Source of the DNA: Armatimonadota bacterium
Lineage (GTDB): Bacteria; Armatimonadota; SYMT01
Length of the DNA: 5,201 nucleotides
NCBI GenBank assembly: GCA_020696885.1
Contig: JAJFMS010000337.1
Coordinates: 1 to 5,201, forward strand
Direction of reading: 5' to 3'
The position numbers and the translations under genes are program-made. Shown one piece after another: positions 1-5,201 of this stretch. Positions within the stretch are counted from its first letter, which is position 1; each line of letters opens with the position of its first letter. The notes beneath the pieces are model-generated. The model was not told where the DNA came from. It searched no databases and saw only the letters and a program-made list of their open reading frames with translations.

Positions 1-764
1 CGGGAAGAGACCGCAAAGAAGCTGCTCACGTGGTAGCCGAAGGAGCCGTAGTAGGGATGCTCCATCACCGCCATGAGCTGGACGGTGTTGTAGCCGAGCT
101 CCTGGATCCGAGGGAGGACCGTGGCGGTGAACTCCCGGAACGTGCCGACCCGGGCCTCTTCCTGCGCCATGCCGGCGTGGGTCTCGTAGATGCGCAGGGC
201 GGATTCCAGGGGCGGGGCCTCATGCCGGAACCGGTAGGGCTCGGTCGGCAGCCAGAGCTGGGCGGTGAAGTCCGTGCCGCCTTCCTCCTGGATCACCCGG
301 CGGGCGTAGGCCGGCAGGCGGTCCAGCCTGGTGCCGCCCGCAACCACATGGGCCTTCAGCCGGCTGCCGTGAGTCAGGCGTTCCGCGTAGTAGGCGTCGG
401 GGAGAAAGAGGCTCCAGACACCGTCGGCGCCGCGGGTGAGGGGATGGGTGGTCCGGCTCCAGTCGTTGAAGTCGCCGGTCAGGAACAGGCCTTCGGCGCC
501 CGGTGCCCACTCGCGGTACCAGACACCGGCCTGGCCCGCGGACTCCCCGCGATTGAAGCCAAAGAACTGATGCCCCTGGCTGATCGGGCCGAGCAGCCCG
601 CCGGAGCTCTCGATCCGCGCCAGGGACTTGCGGTAGTGGTCGATCCGGTACTGCAGCGCCTCGCGGTGGGACTCCAGCCAGGGGTCGTTCTGGATCAGGC
701 CGATCGGTTCGGGTTCGGTTGCTGCTGGGGACACGTCGCCGGGCATTCCGGGTTCCATCAACAT
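1..764 (-). CDS. glgB: 1,4-alpha-glucan branching enzyme, GH13_8 type (5' part, runs off left edge)
   Basis: The first 254 residues of a glycogen branching enzyme are present; the rest lies beyond the left edge. The enzyme cuts an alpha-1,4 chain and rejoins it as an alpha-1,6 branch during cytoplasmic glycogen synthesis. An N-terminal helical segment (about 25-55) precedes a CBM48-like domain (about 60-165) with the diagnostic YREWAPGAEGLFLTGDFNDW block at residues 83-102. HGSRLKAHV follows at 132-140, and the catalytic barrel begins with LRIYETHAGMAQEE (190-203), VLPRIQELGYNTVQLMAVMEH (216-236) and YYGSFGYHVSSFFAVSS (238-254). These blocks match the eukaryotic/planctomycete-Bacteroidetes GH13_8 branching enzymes rather than the E. 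coli GH13_9 type. The catalytic Asp/Glu residues lie outside the window. The start at 764 is preceded by AGAGG seven bases upstream; a second in-frame ATG at 758 is possible. It lies 78 bp behind miaB on the same strand. Confidence 0.95.
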   Translation of the reverse strand, partial: MLMEPGMPGDVSPAATEPEPIGLIQNDPWLESHREALQYRIDHYRKSLARIESSGGLLGPISQGHQFFGFNRGESAGQAGVWYREWAPGAEGLFLTGDFNDWSRTTHPLTRGADGVWSLFLPDAYYAERLTHGSRLKAHVVAGGTRLDRLPAYARRVIQEEGGTDFTAQLWLPTEPYRFRHEAPPLESALRIYETHAGMAQEEARVGTFREFTATVLPRIQELGYNTVQLMAVMEHPYYGSFGYHVSSFFAVSS

Positions 765-842
765 CAGGTCGCCTCTCGCACCGGGGTTCGGGGGAAGCCG
801 CTCTCGTAGGCCGGGCGCCCGCCGGATCGGGCGCCGCGATGG
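765..842 (-). other. miaB-glgB spacer with perfect 8-bp hairpin (814-835)
   Basis: The 78-bp gap between the miaB stop and the glgB start holds a perfect inverted repeat: GGCGCCCG (814-821), a 6-base loop, then CGGGCGCC (828-835). No T-run follows on either strand, so it is not a textbook intrinsic terminator. It may stabilise mRNA ends, attenuate read-through into glgB, or be a factor-assisted terminator; which of these is inference. No obvious -10 element lies between the hairpin and the glgB start, which favours co-transcription with miaB. Confidence 0.5.
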
Positions 843-2258
<1,416 letters not shown>

Positions 2259-2323
2259 GGGTAACGCCCCGAGCGCGGATGCAAGGTGCTGGTGGCAGGG
2301 GGCCGCGCGGCAACGAATGTTCG

Positions 2324-2353
2324 ATTATAAGAGCCGTGCGAATGGGCGGTCAA
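2324..2353 (-). promoter_or_regulatory. sigma-70-type promoter for miaB (-glgB)
   Basis: On the minus strand TTGACC (2353-2348, 5/6 match to TTGACA) is followed after 18 bases by a perfect TATAAT (2329-2324). Transcription would begin near 2317, giving a leader of about 59 bases before the miaB ATG. Such a strong match is unlikely by chance in DNA this GC-rich, and position and orientation fit. That this lineage uses the standard housekeeping consensus is assumed. Confidence 0.8.
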
Positions 2354-2419
2354 GGAACCAGCCGTGGCGCGAGCCCGCTTTTGGAGCCCGGTCGGGAGGT
2401 TTAGGCGGGACCGTGCGTG

Positions 2420-2448
2420 TTTATAACTGTTGTTTATCCGGATATAAT
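2420..2448 (+). promoter_or_regulatory. sigma-70-type promoter for the small orphan gene
   Basis: TTTATA (2420-2425, 4/6 match to TTGACA) is followed by a 17-base spacer and a perfect TATAAT (2443-2448). A start near 2455 would give a leader of about 124 bases to the ATG at 2579, or about 73 to the ATG at 2528. The element lies in an AT-rich patch of otherwise GC-rich DNA and faces the small gene. Confidence 0.75.
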
Positions 2449-2578
2449 TGTCACTAAGCGGACGTGCTGGGTGTCATAGTACTAGAGCCGATCTCGGGAG
2501 GCGCGCTTTGTCGCGCCCGGGTGATCGATGCTCGCGCGGCTGATCTGGGGCCAGCACAGGCAGGCGGATAGGGGGAAG

Positions 2579-2983
2579 ATGCAAACCGATTTTACTGCGG
2601 ACGTAAGCCCGTTGATGCGGTATCGCCGCCACATCGAAGGGACGGACTTCTCGTTGGAAGCGAACACGGAGTCGGTACCGGAAGCCGGACACTTCTACCT
2701 GCTGCGACGCGGCGCCGTGGAGCTTGTCAGCGACCAGTTTCCGGAAGCGATGCAGGCTTACCAGGATCTTTGCCGGAAACACTGGCAAGACCAACTCGAG
2801 TCGACCGATCCGAACCGCCGGATGGCGAGTGCCTGGGGCCTGGTGGGGCTGGAGCCGGACCACGCGGGCGCCATGGACGTGATCCGCAACGACGGCACGG
2901 ACGACGATCGGAAGCGCCTGGAGCAGGTGCGGCGCCGGAAGCGCTTCGCCAAGCGGAAGCCGGGCCGACCCGCCCGCGCCTGA
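2579..2983 (+). CDS. small hypothetical protein with highly basic C-terminal tail
   Basis: I do not recognise this 134-residue protein. It is soluble-looking, with no signal peptide or membrane segment. A central block (13-45) reads MRYRRHIEGTDFSLEANTES, then VPEAGHFYLLRRG, which looks like short beta strands. A helical stretch follows (about 55-72, FPEAMQAYQDLCRKHWQD). An acidic patch DDD (108-110) precedes a basic tail (111-134) with VRRRKRFAKRKPGRPARA. Its KPGRP resembles an AT-hook core, so nucleic-acid binding is possible but inferred. The ATG at 2579 is chosen because GGGGG lies just upstream (2571-2575, short 3-base spacing). An in-frame ATG at 2528 would add 17 residues but has no Shine-Dalgarno; M13 at 2615 is a third option. 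The gene has its own promoter and terminator, so it is probably monocistronic and expressed. Confidence 0.75.
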   Translation: MQTDFTADVSPLMRYRRHIEGTDFSLEANTESVPEAGHFYLLRRGAVELVSDQFPEAMQAYQDLCRKHWQDQLESTDPNRRMASAWGLVGLEPDHAGAMDVIRNDGTDDDRKRLEQVRRRKRFAKRKPGRPARA

Positions 2984-3011
2984 TCGTGGCTGCTCGATAA
3001 CAGAATCATAG

Positions 3012-3063
3012 GAACGGGCCGGATCCGATCTTGGATCCGGCCCGTTCTTCTGTGCGTCGTTTT
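3012..3063 (+). terminator. strong intrinsic terminator after the small gene
   Basis: A perfect 15-bp inverted repeat, GAACGGGCCGGATCC (3012-3026) and GGATCCGGCCCGTTC (3033-3047), encloses a 6-base loop GATCTT. It begins 28 bases after the small gene's stop. The downstream flank is T-rich but broken (TTCTG...CGTTTTC), with TTTT only at 3060-3063. Arm length and position make a terminator the best reading. It also blocks antisense read-through structurally, although the other side has no T-run. Confidence 0.8.
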
Positions 3064-3080
3064 CGGGGCACCCGCGGGAG

Positions 3081-3142
3081 AGCACGTACCGGTCCGAGAT
3101 CCTTCCCATTGGTCAGGATGACCTGATTCGCGGGTACGTGCT
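3081..3142. repeat. separated 10-bp inverted repeat
   Basis: AGCACGTACC (3081-3090) is exactly complementary to GGTACGTGCT (3133-3142), with 42 bases between. The spacer contains a smaller dyad, GGTCA (3111-3115) and TGACC (3119-3123), so the segment could fold as nested hairpins. It sits between the terminator and the 168-bp element. It might be a regulator site or a decayed repeat; function unknown. Confidence 0.5.
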
Positions 3143-3180
3143 GCGGGGAGGGAACGTGCAGACCAAACGCGCGGTGCTGC

Positions 3181-3348
3181 GTAGGGGCACTCGCCGTGGT
3201 TGCCCTCGCCCGGCCGTCCTCCCGGCGTGGGCAGAGCCGGAACCACCGCTCGGAGGCGGTACGGCGTTGCGCGCGCTCGCACCGTCGTCGTTTACAGGGC
3301 AACCACGGCAACCACGGCGGCCACGGTGGCCACGGCGGATGCCCCTAC
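3181..3348. repeat. 168-bp element with inverted ends and 9-mer expansion (MITE-like)
   Basis: The left arm (3181-3206) begins GTAGGGGCAC and ends GTGGTTGCCCT. Its reverse complement reappears on the right in two pieces: AGGGCAACCACGGC (3296-3309) and TGCCCCTAC (3340-3348). They are separated by extra GGCAACCAC/GGCGGCCAC/GGTGGCCAC units, a tandem 9-mer array of four copies at about 3298-3333. The interior (3207-3295) holds a small ACCGC...GCGGT hairpin (3245-3260). No transposase is encoded. No direct-repeat target duplication is evident at the edges. A non-autonomous miniature element or a structured intergenic repeat is the likely class. Confidence 0.6.
3298..3333 (+). repeat. tandem 9-bp repeat, GGCAACCAC family
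   Basis: Four consecutive 9-mers of the form GGYNNCCAC occur: GGCAACCAC, GGCAACCAC, GGCGGCCAC and GGTGGCCAC, followed by a degenerate GGCGGATGC. The matching left arm has only one such unit in reverse orientation. The array therefore looks like a slippage expansion within one arm of the larger inverted element. Confidence 0.75.
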
Positions 3349-3607
3349 TGCTCGTTTTGCCCTCGCGCTTACCTAGATTTCACGAGGGTTGTAGATAAGC
3401 CCCGACGCACGGGAGAGGCGTTCCGAGCCCGGTAGGAGATGTTTCGCAGGCGACACGTACGCCGCACGGGGGCGGGTACCGTCTCAACATGACCGCTTGG
3501 CGATTTCGGGACTTTACCACGGGGTGCCGTTCCGCCGCTCACGATTTCCTAACCTTCGTGGCGTCTCAAGCGTGGAGCGCCTCCCCGGCGCGGACGACCG
3601 TGCGACT

Positions 3608-3615
3608 GGAGGAGG
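3608..3615 (+). promoter_or_regulatory. Shine-Dalgarno that fixes the propeller gene start
   Basis: GGAGGAGG lies eight bases before the ATG at 3624. It selects this start over the upstream in-frame ATG at 3489, whose 45 extra residues look non-coding and would bury the signal peptide. Confidence 0.9.
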
Positions 3616-3623
3616 CGACGACG

Positions 3624-4925
3624 ATGAGAACATTCCGCTGCTGGCTGCTTGCGGCTGCCCTGGTTACGGCCGGCGTGGCTGCGAGGGCTGAAGACTGGAC
3701 CGGCTTCCGCGGGAGCAAAGGGCTGGGCACCAGCGCCGACGCGCGCGTTCCCGGCGTCTGGAGCGACACCCAGAACCTCAAGTGGAAGGCCGCCCTCCCC
3801 GGCCCGGGCGCTTCCAGCCCGATCGTGGTCGGTGATCGGGTGTTCCTGACCTGCTACTCCGGCTACGGGGTGGACCGCTCCGACACCGGGGGGCCGGAGA
3901 ACCTGAAGCGGCTGCTCCTCTGCATCGGTCGCGCCGATGGCAAGCTCCGGTGGACCAAATCGGTGGCCGCCGTGCAGCCGGAGGACCCCTACACCGGCTA
4001 CCTCACCGAGCACGGCTACGCCAGCAGCACGCCGGTGACCGACGGTGAGCGCGTCTACGCCTTCTTCGGCAAGAGCGGCGTCTTCGCGTTCGACCTGGAG
4101 GGCAACCAGGTCTGGCACACTCCGGTGGGCACATCTTCCAGCAACCGCCGTTGGGGCTCCGCGTCCAGCCCGGTGCTCTATAAAGACCTCCTCATCGTGA
4201 ACGCCTCCGATGAGAGCCGCTCCCTTCGCGCGCTGGACCGCAAGACCGGCAAAGAGATGTGGAAGGCCGAAGGCGACTCGATGGAGCTGGCCTACGGCAC
4301 GCCCACGCTGGTGCAGGTCCCGAACGGCCGCGTCGAGCTGGCGCTGGGCGTGCCGGGCGAGATCTGGGGCTTCAATCCGGACACCGGAAAGCTGGCCTGG
4401 TTCGCCACCATCCCGATGGGCGGCAACATCTGCCCCACCCTCTCGGCGGCCGAAGGCGTGGTGTATGTGACGGGCGGCTTCCCCACCGGTGGTTGTGTGG
4501 CGGTGCGAGCCGGCGGCAAGGGAGACGTCTCCGAGACGCACGTGCTGTGGTCCAGCCGGTACACCTCGTATGTCCCCACGCCGGTCGTTCACCAGGGGCA
4601 CCTTTACTGGGTGGATGAGAAAGGCACCGCGCACTGCCTCCGCGCCGACACCGGCCGCGTGGTCTACCAGGAGCGCCTCAATGCCGGCGACGGCGCCGCC
4701 CGCCCCAAGCTCTACGCTTCGCCGATCATCGTCGGGGACCGGCTGATTGCGGTGAGCCGGCAGCACGGTGCGTTTGTCCTGGCGGCCAAGCCCGCGTTCC
4801 AACAGGTGTCTCAGAACCGGTTCGCCGCCGACGACAGCGTCTTCAACGGTACCCCCGCCGTCAGCGACGGCCAGCTCTTCCTCCGCTCCAACCGGTTCCT
4901 CTACTGCGTCGAGGGAACACCGTAG
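3624..4925 (+). CDS. exported PQQ-like beta-propeller repeat protein (BamB-like)
   Basis: This 433-residue protein has a signal peptide: positive R2 and R5, hydrophobic core LLAAALVTAGVAA, and likely cleavage after A20-R21-A22. The mature chain begins EDWTGFRG. Repeated propeller blades follow, each with a 'tP.v..g.vy' strand and a 'D..tGk..W' type strand: ASSPIVVGDRVFLT (63-76) with RADGKLRW (103-110); ASSTPVTDGERVYAFF (133-148) with FDLEGNQVW (156-164); SASSPVLYKDLLIV (179-192) with DRKTGKEMW (205-213); YGTPTLV (224-230) with NPDTGKLAW (251-259); CPTLSAAEGVVYVTGG (270-285); YVPTPVVHQGHLYW (316-329) with RADTGRVVY (340-348); and ASPIIVGDRLIAVS (365-378), GTPAVSDGQLFLRS (409-422). It probably acts outside the cytoplasm as a binding or scaffold module. 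No catalytic dehydrogenase residues are evident, so PQQ binding should not be assumed. It resembles BamB in fold only. It is probably monocistronic, convergent with the gene to its right. Confidence 0.9.
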   Translation: MRTFRCWLLAAALVTAGVAARAEDWTGFRGSKGLGTSADARVPGVWSDTQNLKWKAALPGPGASSPIVVGDRVFLTCYSGYGVDRSDTGGPENLKRLLLCIGRADGKLRWTKSVAAVQPEDPYTGYLTEHGYASSTPVTDGERVYAFFGKSGVFAFDLEGNQVWHTPVGTSSSNRRWGSASSPVLYKDLLIVNASDESRSLRALDRKTGKEMWKAEGDSMELAYGTPTLVQVPNGRVELALGVPGEIWGFNPDTGKLAWFATIPMGGNICPTLSAAEGVVYVTGGFPTGGCVAVRAGGKGDVSETHVLWSSRYTSYVPTPVVHQGHLYWVDEKGTAHCLRADTGRVVYQERLNAGDGAARPKLYASPIIVGDRLIAVSRQHGAFVLAAKPAFQQVSQNRFAADDSVFNGTPAVSDGQLFLRSNRFLYCVEGTP

Positions 4926-4927
4926 GA

Positions 4928-4961
4928 GTTGGGAGTGGGTGTTGGGTGTTGGGTGTTGGGG
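4928..4961 (+). repeat. GTTGGGT heptad array
   Basis: Five imperfect units run in tandem: GTTGGGA, GTGGGT (one base short), GTTGGGT, GTTGGGT and GTTGGGG. The array starts two bases after the propeller stop codon, in the 53-bp convergent gap. Read on the minus strand it is the CCCAACACCCAAC repeat seen between genes in planctomycetes and cyanobacteria. The G-runs could form a G-quadruplex. No conventional terminator hairpin is visible here, so the array may stand in for one; that is inference. Confidence 0.85.
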
Positions 4962-4978
4962 TTCAGGGGGCGCCGCTA

Positions 4979-5201
4979 TCAATCGGGGTTTTCGAGGATC
5001 CACTTCTCCAGGGCGGCGTTCTCCTCGGCGAGGACGTCGCCGTTGACGAGGCCGCGGCGGAGGCCTTCGAAGACCGCGCGGTTGCGGGGGCTGAACATGC
5101 TGCCGGGCTCTTCCTCGCGCTCCACACAGAGCTTCATGTAGAGGCTGTGGAGCCGGTTCTGGGCGCCGCGCCGGGAGAGGTAGCGGCGGCGGGCGACACC
5201 G
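4979..5201 (-). CDS. 3' end of an unrecognised gene (runs off right edge)
   Basis: The last 73 codons of a minus-strand gene are visible, ending in TGA at 4981-4979. The peptide begins GVARRRYLSRRGAQNRLHSL and ends ENAALEKWILENPD. It is Arg/Glu-rich and probably helical, with no membrane segment in the visible part. Nearly every codon ends in G or C, as in the neighbouring genes, which supports real coding. I cannot assign a family from this tail. Its stop is 53 bp from that of the propeller gene, so the two are convergent. Confidence 0.7.
   Translation of the reverse strand, partial: GVARRRYLSRRGAQNRLHSLYMKLCVEREEEPGSMFSPRNRAVFEGLRRGLVNGDVLAEENAALEKWILENPD

Larger units (their letters stand above)
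2259..2578. promoter_or_regulatory. divergent control region between miaB and the small plus-strand gene
   Basis: These 320 bases contain no convincing gene. They hold two outward-facing promoters whose -35 elements are about 66 bp apart, leaving room for shared regulation. The segment 2403-2450 is noticeably AT-richer than its surroundings. A short dyad CGAATGTTCG (2314-2323) overlaps the expected miaB start point; its arms are only 4 bp, so an operator role is speculative. The plus-strand leader holds a 6-bp GC hairpin, GGCGCG (2500-2505) with CGCGCC (2512-2517). Confidence 0.7.
3064..3607. other. gene-less stretch upstream of the propeller gene
   Basis: About 540 bases carry no open frame I would defend; candidate frames are Arg/Pro/Gly-rich, lack Shine-Dalgarno signals and overlap one another. 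It contains a separated inverted repeat (3081-3142), a 168-bp arm-bounded repeat element (3181-3348) and a loose CCCTCG...CGAGGG dyad (3360-3365 with 3383-3388). The promoter of the propeller gene should lie between about 3349 and 3600, but I find no good -35/-10 pair there. No tRNA-like fold was seen. Confidence 0.6.

Noticed and set aside
2314..2323. LexA-like box CGAATGTTCG at the miaB start point
   Set aside because: The known Gram-positive box is CGAAC-N4-GTTCG; this dyad lacks the spacing and has only 4-bp arms.
2508..2543. 11-codon leader peptide (TTG start after GGGAGG) ahead of the small gene
   Set aside because: The GGGAGG-N6-TTG arrangement is plausible but the frame is very short, lacks regulatory codon runs and overlaps a hairpin; chance is the simpler reading.
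2474..3109. 211-codon minus-strand frame over the small orphan gene
   Set aside because: It runs through the perfect terminator and against the promoter, and has no Shine-Dalgarno or family motif.
3298..3333. CRISPR array
   Set aside because: The units are 9 bp, directly tandem and without spacers, so this is a simple tandem repeat.
3138..3398. 86-codon plus-strand frame across the 168-bp element
   Set aside because: It is Arg/Pro-rich, its length comes from repeat sequence, and it has no convincing ribosome binding site context or motif.
3489..3623. 45-residue N-terminal extension of the propeller protein
   Set aside because: The strong GGAGGAGG at 3608-3615 and a proper signal peptide starting at 3624 mark the true start.
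3549..5003. 484-codon minus-strand frame opposite the propeller gene
   Set aside because: It is an antisense shadow of a clearly recognisable beta-propeller gene; its start region is just the heptad repeat translated as a PQHPTPNTH-like peptide.

Overview
The window reads as chromosomal DNA from a GC-rich bacterium, most likely a planctomycete. This is inferred from three things: a branching enzyme of the eukaryote-like GH13_8 kind, a secreted PQQ-type beta-propeller protein opening with the 'DWTGFRG' block common in planctomycete proteins, and a GTTGGGT heptad repeat in an intergenic gap. Taxonomy cannot be proved from this stretch alone. Coding segments are strongly G/C-biased at third positions.

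Left part (1-2258, minus strand). A complete miaB (tRNA ms2i6A37 methylthiotransferase) is followed after 78 bp by the 5' part of a 1,4-alpha-glucan branching enzyme gene that runs off the left edge. They probably share a transcript from a near-consensus sigma-70-type promoter upstream of miaB. A perfect 8-bp hairpin sits in the gap between them.

Middle (2259-3063). The miaB promoter is divergent from a second near-consensus promoter on the plus strand. The plus-strand promoter drives a small unrecognised protein of 134 residues with a very basic C-terminal tail. A perfect 15-bp stem-loop terminator closes that transcription unit.

Gene-poor stretch (about 3064-3607). I see no credible gene. 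It contains a 10-bp inverted repeat around 3081-3142 and a 168-bp element (3181-3348). The element is bounded by inverted arms of up to 26 bp, and its right arm is expanded by tandem 9-mers (GGCAACCAC-like). It resembles a small non-autonomous repeat and is the least explained structure here.

Right part (3608-5201, plus then minus). A 433-residue exported PQQ-like beta-propeller protein has a clear Shine-Dalgarno and signal peptide. It is followed two to three bases after its stop by a GTTGGGT heptad array. It is convergent with the 3' end of an unrecognised minus-strand gene that runs off the right edge.

The genes look like ordinary housekeeping and lineage-typical functions: tRNA modification, glycogen branching and an extracytoplasmic propeller protein. 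They do not form one pathway. I found no convincing new multi-gene system. The items most worth checking are the 168-bp repeat element, the small orphan gene with its self-contained promoter and terminator, and substitutions in MiaB motifs.
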